A stretch of DNA of 24,143 nucleotides, from contig CAJTKA010000046.1 in the NCBI GenBank assembly GCA_910576815.1, forward strand, positions 1 through 24,143, written 5' to 3'. The position numbers and the translations under genes were made by a program. Below are positions 8,034 to 14,504 of this stretch, piece by piece; position 1 is the stretch's first letter, and the number at the start of each line of letters is the position of its first letter. Below the pieces are notes generated by a model that saw nothing but the letters and a program-made list of their open reading frames with translations, made no database searches and was not told the origin of the DNA. The stretch is from an uncultured Lachnospiraceae bacterium (GTDB taxonomy: Bacteria; Bacillota; Clostridia; Lachnospirales; Lachnospiraceae).

Positions 8034-10376
8034 ATGCGCAGACCCCTGTGCCTGCTTGGGCTGGCATTTGTGGCGGTGCTGCTATTGGGAAGCGTTCTGA
8101 TCCCGCAGGAGAAAAAAGACTGCGGCGCATGGGATCGGGAGAGACTTACGATCCTTGGTATCGTTGAGGGAAAGGAACGCAAGCTTTCACAGGAGAAAGA
8201 AGTATCGGTACTGTCTTTGGGACAGGTCATTGTCCTGAAATCGGATCAGGTGGAAAACCTGAGACAAATTCTGAATCATTCAAAAAAGGATCGATCCCCG
8301 GCTGTCGGGGACTATTCCACAGAACAAATTAGGACTTATTGTAACAAGAATCGGGATGCGCTGTGCCTTTTCGGAACGGAGGAGATAGAGGGCATACTTT
8401 GTTATATGGAAGGCGAGGAGCCTGCCATGGGCAGCCTTGTCCTGATGGAGGGAAAGTTTTTTGCCTTTACCAGCGCTACGAATCCGGGAGAGTTTGACGC
8501 TGCAAAGTATTATCGCACGCTGGGGCAGCAGGGCAGGCTGATGAATGCGAAGCTGTTAGCGTCTGACGGCGAAAAGGATCCCTTTTTGGAAAGCCTTTAT
8601 CAGTGCAGATGTTATTTATCCCTCCTTCTGCGGGCGTGCTGTCCCAAACGGGAGGCGGCCGTTTTGGGGGCAATGCTTTTGGGAGAGAAGGGGCTTTTGG
8701 ACGGGGAGATCAAGGATATGTATCAGCAAAACGGGATCATCCATATCCTGGCCATCAGCGGACTGCATCTCTCCCTTCTCGGCATGGGCTTCTACAAGAT
8801 ATTAGAGCGTCTGCGCGTTCCAAAAGTGGTTAACATAATGTTAACAATCACGTGGATGTACTGTTACGGTATGATGACGGGCATGGGTGTATCCATCGTA
8901 AGGGCGTTTATCATGTTTTCCATGAAGCTTGTCGCCGGGCTGCTTAAAAGGAGCTATGATCTGTTCACTGCGATGACGACGGCAGCGCTTTTGATTTTGA
9001 TCAGGCAGCCGCTTTACCTTTTCCACAGCGGCTTTCTCTTTTCTTTTGGCGCCATCTGCGGCATCGGTTTTCTGCCGGCGGTGTCCGCGCATTTTCCGTC
9101 TAAGCCCAAATGCCTGAAAGCGCTTTTTACGGGAACTTGGATAACCCTGTCCACCCTGCCTGTGTATTTGTGCTTTTATTATGAATTTCCGCCCTATTGT
9201 GTCCTGCTCAATCTGCTCGTGATCCCCTGCATGGGAATCGTTTTGGGAAGCGGTGTTTTGACGCTTGCGGCAGCAGCCGTGTTCCTTCCGCTTGGGCGGG
9301 CGGCGGTCCTTCCGGGGATCGCGGTTTTATCTTTCTATGAAAAGTGCTGTGAAATCTGCGCGCGGCTGCCGGGCAAAAAATGGATCGCAGGGCATCCTGC
9401 GGGCATTCAGGTCGTTCTCTTTTTGGCGATCTTAGCGGCGTTTACATATTTTGCCAAAAAAATGAACCGGCGCCTGTTTATTGCGGGAATCACAGCTGCG
9501 CTTGTGATCCTTTTTCTGCGCGTGCCGACGGGGCTGGAGCTTACCTTTGTGGACGTGGGACAGGGAGACTGTATCTATCTGAGTGCGCCTGACGGGAGAC
9601 GTATCCTCATCGACGGCGGCAGTTCCGACAAGAGCGATGTGGCAAATTATCAGATACTTCCCTTCCTAAAATACAGAAGCGTATCTTCGCTGGACGCGGT
9701 GTTTGTCACCCATCCGGACAGCGATCACGAAAACGGAATCAGAGAGATGATGGAGACTTACGAGGAAAACGGCATTTGTATCAAAATGCTGGTCATGCCG
9801 GACGTGGCGGCTGAAAGCCGAAACGAGAATTATCTGACGCTTGTGGCGCTTGCAAAGACGAAAGACATACCGGTGCGTTTTATCTCATATAGGGACAGCC
9901 TTTCCTTTGGGGAAGTTATGTTAACCTGCATGCATCCACAGAGCGGATACGAAAATCAGGATACGAATGCCTATTCCACAGTACTGTACCTGACTTATGG
10001 GAATTTTTCTGCCCTTTTTACGGGAGATCTGGAAGGGGAGGGCGAGGAGTTGGTGACCGAACGGTTGAGCCGGGAAACAGGGCGGCAGTCTCTGCGCGTG
10101 CAGGCTGGTACGCCGACAGAGCGTGTCACACTCTTAAAAGTAGCGCACCACGGCTCCAAAAATTCCACGTCCGACAAGTTCCTTACCCTCATAAACCCGC
10201 AGATCGCCCTGATCTCTGCGGGGCGCGACAATTCCTACGGGCATCCCCACAGGGAAACTTTGGAGAGACTGCAGGAGCAGGGCAGCCGCATCTATCAGAC
10301 GCCTGAAAGCGGAGCAGTCACCTTTCGCATCAGGCGGGGGAGGGTGCAGGTGGAGGAATTTTTAAGTCAAAGATAA
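8034..10376 (+). CDS. comEC: ComEC/Rec2 DNA-uptake channel with metallo-beta-lactamase-like domain
   Basis: ComEC moves single-stranded DNA across the cytoplasmic membrane during transformation. The 780-residue length and layout fit full-length proteins. There are two N-terminal membrane helices with an OB-like region (DUF4131 type), then the Competence domain containing IIHILAISGLHLSLLGMG (H237) and many membrane helices up to about residue 500. A C-terminal metallo-beta-lactamase-like domain follows, with FVDVGQGDCIYL, a THPDSDH metal motif (H560, D562, D564, H565), VAHHGSKNS (H705, H706) and GHPHRETLE. The latter domain is thought to degrade the non-transported strand. AAAAGGAG precedes ATG 8034. 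The gene follows the GerMN lipoprotein by 30 bp. No frameshift is seen, so uptake may be functional, though pilus genes are not in the window. Confidence 0.95.
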   Translation: MRRPLCLLGLAFVAVLLLGSVLIPQEKKDCGAWDRERLTILGIVEGKERKLSQEKEVSVLSLGQVIVLKSDQVENLRQILNHSKKDRSPAVGDYSTEQIRTYCNKNRDALCLFGTEEIEGILCYMEGEEPAMGSLVLMEGKFFAFTSATNPGEFDAAKYYRTLGQQGRLMNAKLLASDGEKDPFLESLYQCRCYLSLLLRACCPKREAAVLGAMLLGEKGLLDGEIKDMYQQNGIIHILAISGLHLSLLGMGFYKILERLRVPKVVNIMLTITWMYCYGMMTGMGVSIVRAFIMFSMKLVAGLLKRSYDLFTAMTTAALLILIRQPLYLFHSGFLFSFGAICGIGFLPAVSAHFPSKPKCLKALFTGTWITLSTLPVYLCFYYEFPPYCVLLNLLVIPCMGIVLGSGVLTLAAAAVFLPLGRAAVLPGIAVLSFYEKCCEICARLPGKKWIAGHPAGIQVVLFLAILAAFTYFAKKMNRRLFIAGITAALVILFLRVPTGLELTFVDVGQGDCIYLSAPDGRRILIDGGSSDKSDVANYQILPFLKYRSVSSLDAVFVTHPDSDHENGIREMMETYEENGICIKMLVMPDVAAESRNENYLTLVALAKTKDIPVRFISYRDSLSFGEVMLTCMHPQSGYENQDTNAYSTVLYLTYGNFSALFTGDLEGEGEELVTERLSRETGRQSLRVQAGTPTERVTLLKVAHHGSKNSTSDKFLTLINPQIALISAGRDNSYGHPHRETLERLQEQGSRIYQTPESGAVTFRIRRGRVQVEEFLSQR

Positions 10377-10435
10377 CTACAAAACATCTGCGGCAATTAA
10401 GAGCATAGAAAACAGAAGATATTTTGAAAATCAGA

Positions 10436-10464
10436 TTGAGCCGCCGTCTTTGATGGAGTATACT
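10436..10464 (+). promoter_or_regulatory. Candidate promoter immediately upstream of holA
   Basis: TTGAGC (10436-10441), a 17-bp spacer and TATACT (10459-10464) fit sigma-A well. The predicted start would fall at about 10470-10472, on or just before the holA ATG at 10472, so a transcript from it would have almost no leader. It may be real or a chance match. Confidence 0.4.
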
Positions 10465-10471
10465 GTTATTT

Positions 10472-11458
10472 ATGAAGAAGTTAAACGAGGAGATCAGAAC
10501 GGGACAATTAAAACAGGTCTACCTTCTGTGCGGGGAGGAAGCATACCTTCGCAGGCAGTACAGGGAGAGGATCAAAAAGGCGCTTATGGGGGATGGCGAC
10601 CTCATGAATCTGCATTGTTTTGAGGGAAAGGGCATCGTCTCCGGTGAAGTGATCGATCTGGCCCAGACCATGCCGTTTCTTGCCGAGAGGCGGGTACTGG
10701 TGATTGAGAACAGCGGGTTTTTTAAGAAGGGCGGTGAGGAACTTGCAGCCTATCTGGAAGAACCTTCTCTCAGCGCCTTCTTTCTGTTCGTGGAGCCTGA
10801 GATCGATAAAAGGAGCAAGCTCTACAAGACGGTGAGTACAAAAGGGCGTATCATCGAGTGTAAGACCCCCGACGAAGCCACATTAAAGCGCTGGGTGGTG
10901 GAACTGCTCGCAAAGGACGGCAAACGGATCACGGGACGGGATCTGGACCATTTTTTTGATAAGACCGGGGCGGATATGGAAAATATCCGCGGCGAAGTGG
11001 AGAAGCTGGTCTGCTACTGCATGGATAGGGAGGCGGTCACGGCGCAGGATATCGATCAGGTCTGCGTCAGACAGATCAGCAGCCGTATCTTTGAGATGGT
11101 GGAAGCGGTGGCGGATAAGCGGCAGAAACAGGCGATGGAGCTTTACTACGATCTTTTGACTTTGAAAGAACCGCCCATGCGGATCCTTTTTCTGATCGCC
11201 AGACAGTTTAACCTCCTTTTGCAGGTCAAGGAACTGAAAAATAAAGGATATGACACAAACACCATCGGCACGAAGACAGGACTTGCCGGCTTTATTGCCA
11301 AAAAATATGTGGCGCAGGCGTCGAAGTTTCGGGAAGCGGAGCTAAGGAAGGCACTTGAGGACTGCGTGGAGACCGAGGAGGCTGTCAAGACAGGCAGGAT
11401 GAACGACGTCATGAGCGTGGAGCTTTTGATCGTGAAGCGTAGCATCAAAAATGCTTGA
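10472..11458 (+). CDS. holA: DNA polymerase III delta subunit (clamp-loader wrench)
   Basis: HolA opens the beta sliding clamp as part of the clamp loader. The 328-residue length is normal. The N-terminus LKQVYLLCGEEAYLRRQY, the LAQTMPFLAERRVLVIENSGFF segment, the KTVSTKGRIIECKTPDEATLKRWV region and the C-terminal collar domain (PMRILFLIARQFNLLLQVKEL, and a late region ending MSVELLIVKRSI) are the standard pattern. holA commonly follows comEC in Firmicutes, as here with a 95-bp gap. The usual AGGAGG is absent: the nearest GGAG is 13 bases before ATG 10472. The start is nevertheless supported by the family N-terminus. Confidence 0.93.
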   Translation: MKKLNEEIRTGQLKQVYLLCGEEAYLRRQYRERIKKALMGDGDLMNLHCFEGKGIVSGEVIDLAQTMPFLAERRVLVIENSGFFKKGGEELAAYLEEPSLSAFFLFVEPEIDKRSKLYKTVSTKGRIIECKTPDEATLKRWVVELLAKDGKRITGRDLDHFFDKTGADMENIRGEVEKLVCYCMDREAVTAQDIDQVCVRQISSRIFEMVEAVADKRQKQAMELYYDLLTLKEPPMRILFLIARQFNLLLQVKELKNKGYDTNTIGTKTGLAGFIAKKYVAQASKFREAELRKALEDCVETEEAVKTGRMNDVMSVELLIVKRSIKNA

Positions 11459-11473
11459 TAGAAAAACTTTCGG

Positions 11474-11503
11474 TTGCGCGCAGGGTTATTCATACAGTAC
11501 AAT
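11474..11503 (+). promoter_or_regulatory. Candidate promoter of thrH
   Basis: TTGCGC (11474-11479) and TACAAT (11498-11503) are spaced by 18 bp and lie about 60 bp upstream of thrH. The match is moderate and the position is sensible, since no terminator after holA was found. Confidence 0.4.
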
Positions 11504-11562
11504 AGAAAAAGGGAATGATGTTTGAACATTGTTTCTTAGATTAGAACTTTTGGAGGAATCAC

Positions 11563-12168
11563 ATGAGTATGAATATTGTTTGTCTGGATCTGGAGGGTGT
11601 TCTCGTGCCGGAGATTTGGATTGCTTTTGCGAAGGAGAGCGGCATTCCGGAGCTGACCAGGACGACCAGAGACGAGCCGGATTACGATAAGCTGATGAAC
11701 TGGAGGCTTGGCATTTTGAAAGAACATGGTCTGGGGCTTCGCCAGATTCAGGAGACGATCGCCAGGATCGATCCGCTGCCGGGAGCAAAGGCATTTCTGG
11801 ACGAACTCAGAAGCATTACGCAGGTCATTATCATCAGCGACACCTTCACGCAGTTTGCGGGACCTTTGATGGAAAAGCTGGGATGGCCCACGATTTTCTG
11901 CAATTCACTGGAAGTGGCGCCGGATGGAGAAATCACAGGATTTCATATGCGAATCAAGGATTCCAAGCTCACTACGGTGAAGGCGCTGCAGTCCATCGGC
12001 TATGATACCATCGCTGCCGGGGACAGTCACAACGACCTGGCTATGATCCAGGCGAGTAAGGCAGGATTTTTGTTCAAGAGTACGGAACAGATCAAGAAAG
12101 ACCATCCGCAGCTTCCCGCATTCGAAACCTACGGAGAGTTGATGGAAGCAATCAAAAGAGCACTTTAA
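11563..12168 (+). CDS. thrH: ThrH-type phosphoserine phosphatase / homoserine phosphotransferase
   Basis: This is a HAD-superfamily enzyme of 201 residues. The first motif, IVCLDLEGVLVPEIW, has nucleophile D9 but glutamate 11 in place of the second aspartate of ordinary SerB (DFDGT-like), which is the hallmark of ThrH. ISDTFTQF carries S92 of motif II, and GDSHND (D154, D158) is motif IV. Characterised ThrH from Pseudomonas dephosphorylates phosphoserine and can pass the phosphate to homoserine, giving phosphohomoserine. Whether this protein does both is inferred. GGAGG sits 9 bases before ATG 11563. Homoserine dehydrogenase and aspartate kinase are encoded about 8 kb downstream, and no thrB is in the window. 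Confidence 0.88.
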   Translation: MSMNIVCLDLEGVLVPEIWIAFAKESGIPELTRTTRDEPDYDKLMNWRLGILKEHGLGLRQIQETIARIDPLPGAKAFLDELRSITQVIIISDTFTQFAGPLMEKLGWPTIFCNSLEVAPDGEITGFHMRIKDSKLTTVKALQSIGYDTIAAGDSHNDLAMIQASKAGFLFKSTEQIKKDHPQLPAFETYGELMEAIKRAL

Positions 12169-12226
12169 TATCAATAATAAAAATGCAAATGAACATGAGA
12201 GAAAAAGAAGAGGAGGTATGAGTTTT

Positions 12227-12520
12227 ATGAAATGTATGCGCGTGTCTTTTGAGGCAAATATAGAAAAGTATGAGGTCGGTAAAGGGTTGGAGGATGGCTT
12301 TGAGCTCTGGACGGATGTGGTGACAAGGGGATGGTTTGTCACGGATTCCCTGGTGCAGGTAAAGAAGGAAAACGGCGCCATCGTCTGTCCTTATATCCTT
12401 CATAAGAGAGGCAAGACCTTTATCGGCGAGGGCGACTATATCATCACGGAGACGGACGGTTCCCGTCATGTATGTGGCGGCGACAAGGTCTTTGACAGAT
12501 ACAAGCCTATCGACGAGTAA
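12227..12520 (+). CDS. Small conserved-looking protein of unknown function
   Basis: This is a 97-residue soluble, slightly acidic protein that I do not recognise. ATG 12227 is preferred: AGGAGG (12211-12216) lies 10 bases upstream of it, while the in-frame ATG at 12218 would be only one base from that site. The C-terminal part (GEGDYIITETDGSRHVCGGD followed by KVFDRYKPI) vaguely recalls the GDW/YIIKG...YPCKPDIFE.TYE ending common in small phage proteins. That is a resemblance of pattern only. There are no membrane segments or signal peptide. The gene follows thrH by 58 bp and ends 35 bp before a strong terminator, so it may be co-transcribed with thrH. Confidence 0.7.
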   Translation: MKCMRVSFEANIEKYEVGKGLEDGFELWTDVVTRGWFVTDSLVQVKKENGAIVCPYILHKRGKTFIGEGDYIITETDGSRHVCGGDKVFDRYKPIDE

Positions 12521-12555
12521 AGGATTTGCCAATCAAAGTTATAGAAACGAAACAT

Positions 12556-12605
12556 AAAACAGGAGAATCATATCAATCTGCAGAGTGATATGACTCTCCT
12601 GTTTT
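12556..12605 (+). terminator. Strong long-stem terminator
   Basis: Arms at 12556-12575 and 12586-12605 pair over 20 positions with one A-C mismatch, enclosing a 10-base loop. The right arm ends in CTCCTGTTTTT. It isolates the thrH region from the following genes. Because the left arm starts with AAAAC, the hairpin also has a short U run when read from the other strand. Confidence 0.9.
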
Positions 12606-12701
12606 TGCATATATGAGTCCTGTTTATGGGACTTGTAAAGTGCTAAAGTAATCTCAACAAGTTTTCATTGATTGCCTAATTTCGACAAGGAGGTGCAGCA
12701 G

Positions 12702-12779
12702 ATGAGATGGGGTTTTGGCATGATCACGGCGTTATTGATTTTGGTGTCTGCAATGAGCGTGAGTATAACAGTAATGTAA
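12702..12779 (+). CDS. 25-residue hydrophobic peptide (predicted single membrane helix)
   Basis: This is a short frame from ATG 12702 to TAA 12777-12779. A full AAGGAGG (12687-12693) stands 8 bases upstream, the best-placed ribosome binding site in the neighbourhood. The peptide begins MRWGFGMITALLILVSAM and continues with small and hydrophobic residues, enough for one membrane helix with a positive N-terminus. I cannot assign a family. It lies between the long terminator and the LexA-box promoter, with no clear promoter of its own. It could be a small membrane regulator or a type I-toxin-like peptide, or simply a chance frame behind a chance site; the ribosome binding site is the main argument for it. 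Confidence 0.5.
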   Translation: MRWGFGMITALLILVSAMSVSITVM

Positions 12780-12797
12780 AGCATTTTGGAAGCGGGG

Positions 12798-12826
12798 TTG
12801 ACATTGCAGAACATTTGTTCTATAAT
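12798..12826 (+). promoter_or_regulatory. Consensus sigma-A promoter overlapped by a LexA-type operator
   Basis: TTGACA (12798-12803), a 17-bp spacer and TATAAT (12821-12826) are an exact consensus promoter. The spacer and the first base of the -10 box contain one GAAC-N4-GTTC palindrome, and a second follows the -10 box. The expected start is near 12833, giving a leader of about 97 bases before the DUF1653 gene. An exact-consensus promoter behind such operators fits a strong promoter kept silent by a repressor. Confidence 0.85.
12808..12821 (+). promoter_or_regulatory. LexA-type (SOS) box 1
   Basis: AGAACATTTGTTCT fits the core of the Gram-positive LexA operator (CGAAC-N4-GTTCG, as in Bacillus) as a near-perfect palindrome. 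It lies between the -35 and -10 boxes of the promoter at 12798-12826, where a bound repressor would block RNA polymerase. Confidence 0.8.
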
Positions 12827-12833
12827 CAGGAAA

Positions 12834-12847
12834 AGAACAAATGTTCT
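12834..12847 (+). promoter_or_regulatory. LexA-type (SOS) box 2
   Basis: AGAACAAATGTTCT is the reverse complement of box 1 and lies 26 bp further on, at about the transcription start. The identity extends to 16 bp (12806-12821 against 12834-12849), so the pair could also be read as one inverted repeat able to form a hairpin in DNA. Confidence 0.78.
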
Positions 12848-12870
12848 GCATCTTCCAAGGCGAGAAAGGA

Positions 12871-12899
12871 ATGACAATTTGGCATTTTGGGATTATACT
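12871..12899 (+). promoter_or_regulatory. Second candidate promoter before the DUF1653 gene
   Basis: ATGACA (12871-12876), a 17-bp spacer and TATACT (12894-12899) are each one base from consensus. The start would be near 12906, downstream of both LexA-type boxes. If active, it would supply basal expression independent of damage. Confidence 0.5.
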
Positions 12900-12930
12900 A
12901 ATAGAGAACGATTGAGAAAAGGAGATTTCT

Positions 12931-13506
12931 ATGAGACATAATCCCAGACCACAGGAAATGTACAGGCATTTTAAGGGTAAGCAGTATCAGATCAGGTGTC
13001 TTGCGAAGCACAGCGAGACGGGAGAAATGATGGTAGTTTACCAGCAGATGTATGAGCCTTTCGAGACATATGTGCGTCCTCTCTCCATGTTTATGGAGGA
13101 GGTAGACCGAGAGAAATATCCTGACGCCGGACAGAAATACCGCTTTGCCCTTCTTGGCGGCGAAGAAGATGAGGCGGAAAAATTCGAGACCGTAACGGAA
13201 CAGCGGAAAGAAAACGATTCCGAAGCGGTGACGGTTTTGTCGGCAGCGGATGATAGTCCCGCTGAGCCGGGTGAACAACTAAATATCGATCCTCTGGTGT
13301 TGGAGTTTCTTGATGCGAGTTCCTATGAGGAGCGGCTGACGATCCTTGATTCCCTCCATAACAGGATCACGGATGACATGATAAACATGATGGCAGTGTC
13401 TGTGGATCTGGAGATCAAGGAAGGCGATATAGAAGACAGATATGCGGAGCTTAGGAACTGTCTGCTTACGTTCAAAAAATATGAATGCAGCAGGCTGAGA
13501 CAGTAG
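12931..13506 (+). CDS. DUF1653 protein with a C-terminal extension
   Basis: The first 65-70 residues (EMYRHFKGKQYQIRCLAKHSETGEMMVVYQQMYEPFETYVRPLSMFMEEV when read through) match the pattern of DUF1653, a small beta-rich domain of unknown function usually found alone in proteins of about 70 residues. Here an acidic linker (about 75-115) and a helical region (about 115-191: LVLEFLDASSYEERLTILDS and onward) are added, giving 191 residues. The extension was not recognised. AAAGGAG precedes ATG 12931. The gene is the first behind the LexA-box promoter and ends 42 bp before the nucleotidase start. Confidence 0.82.
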   Translation: MRHNPRPQEMYRHFKGKQYQIRCLAKHSETGEMMVVYQQMYEPFETYVRPLSMFMEEVDREKYPDAGQKYRFALLGGEEDEAEKFETVTEQRKENDSEAVTVLSAADDSPAEPGEQLNIDPLVLEFLDASSYEERLTILDSLHNRITDDMINMMAVSVDLEIKEGDIEDRYAELRNCLLTFKKYECSRLRQ

Positions 13507-13548
13507 TTGGAAGCCCCTTGCCGGAGTGATCACGGATGGGGGTGCTTT

Positions 13549-14490
13549 ATGGCTTACGATTTGGAAAATAAACTTGTGGTGGGTGTTTCGTCCCGCACAT
13601 TGTTTGATCTTACCCGGGAAAACAAAATATTCGAGGAAGAGGGCATGGAGGCGTACAGCCGTTACCAGGTGGCACATGAGGACGAGCTGCTTCGTCCGGG
13701 GCCGGGGTTTCCGCTGGTGCGGGCGCTCCTTAATTTGAATGAACTGCCGGGCAGGGAAGGTTCCGTAGAGGTCATTATTATGTCCAGAAACAGTCCGGAT
13801 ACATCTCTGCGGGTCTTTAAGGCGATCGAGCATTACGGCCTGCGCATTACCAGGGCGGTGCTGGCGGGTGGTTCTTCCCTCGCGCCTTATCTCTCGGCGT
13901 TTAAGACAGATCTCTTTCTCTCGGCCTGTGAGGACGATGTGCAGCGGGCGATCGACTCGAATATTGCGGCAGGCATCATCTGCACGGAGGGCATAACGAC
14001 CTATGACTGCGAACATCAGATCAGGCAGATCAGGATCGCTTTTGATGGTGACGCAGTGCTTTTTTCCGACGAGTCAGAGCGGATCTTTCAGGAGCAGGGA
14101 CTGGAGGCCTTTGAGGAGAATGAGAGACGGAATGCAGATAATCCTCTGCAGGCGGGACCTTTCGCAAAATTCTTAAAAACACTCTCAAATCTGCAAAAGG
14201 ACTATCCCGGGGAGGAGACGCCGATCAGGACGGCTCTGGTCACGACCAGATGTGCGCCCACGCACGAGCGCGTCATTCGTACGCTGCGGGCATGGGATGT
14301 CCGCATTGATGAAGTATTCTTTCTGGGCGGAATTAGAAAGCGGGATGTATTGCAGGCATTTGGTGCGCATATTTTCTTTGATGATCAGCCGGCACATACA
14401 CTCCCGGCATCCGAGGTGGTTCCGGCAGCCAGAGTTCCCTATCGGAACAGAGAGTGTGCGGAGGAGATCGAGGAGAAGGACAGCAGTTAA
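13549..14490 (+). CDS. Cytosolic 5'-nucleotidase, cN-I-like family
   Basis: This is a 313-residue protein of the 5'-nucleotidase family PF06189, related to cytosolic 5'-nucleotidase I, which releases phosphate from nucleoside monophosphates. Supporting segments are the N-terminal LVVGVSSRTLFDL, VEVIIMSRNSPDTSLRVFKA, the AVLAGGSSLAPYLSAFKTDLFLS region, IRIAFDGDAVLFSDESE (acidic, with the DGD of the HAD-like core) and the C-terminal VFFLGGIRKRDVLQAFGAHIFFDDQ region. I chose ATG 13549, which has GGGGGTG before it; the frame opens at TTG 13507 without a site. It sits between the DUF1653 gene and mutY, 14 bp from the latter. A role in clearing or reshaping nucleotide pools is inferred from the family and the neighbours. 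Confidence 0.85.
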   Translation: MAYDLENKLVVGVSSRTLFDLTRENKIFEEEGMEAYSRYQVAHEDELLRPGPGFPLVRALLNLNELPGREGSVEVIIMSRNSPDTSLRVFKAIEHYGLRITRAVLAGGSSLAPYLSAFKTDLFLSACEDDVQRAIDSNIAAGIICTEGITTYDCEHQIRQIRIAFDGDAVLFSDESERIFQEQGLEAFEENERRNADNPLQAGPFAKFLKTLSNLQKDYPGEETPIRTALVTTRCAPTHERVIRTLRAWDVRIDEVFFLGGIRKRDVLQAFGAHIFFDDQPAHTLPASEVVPAARVPYRNRECAEEIEEKDSS

Positions 14491-14504
14491 AGGACAGTTG
14501 GCGT

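Noticed and set aside
8296..8310. CCCCG/CGGGG hairpin inside comEC
   Set aside because: It lies within a continuous coding frame and lacks a T run; probably incidental.
12841..12915. Short frame starting at ATG 12841 inside the second LexA-type box
   Set aside because: There is no proper ribosome binding site, and the start lies within an operator palindrome; better read as leader sequence of the DUF1653 gene.
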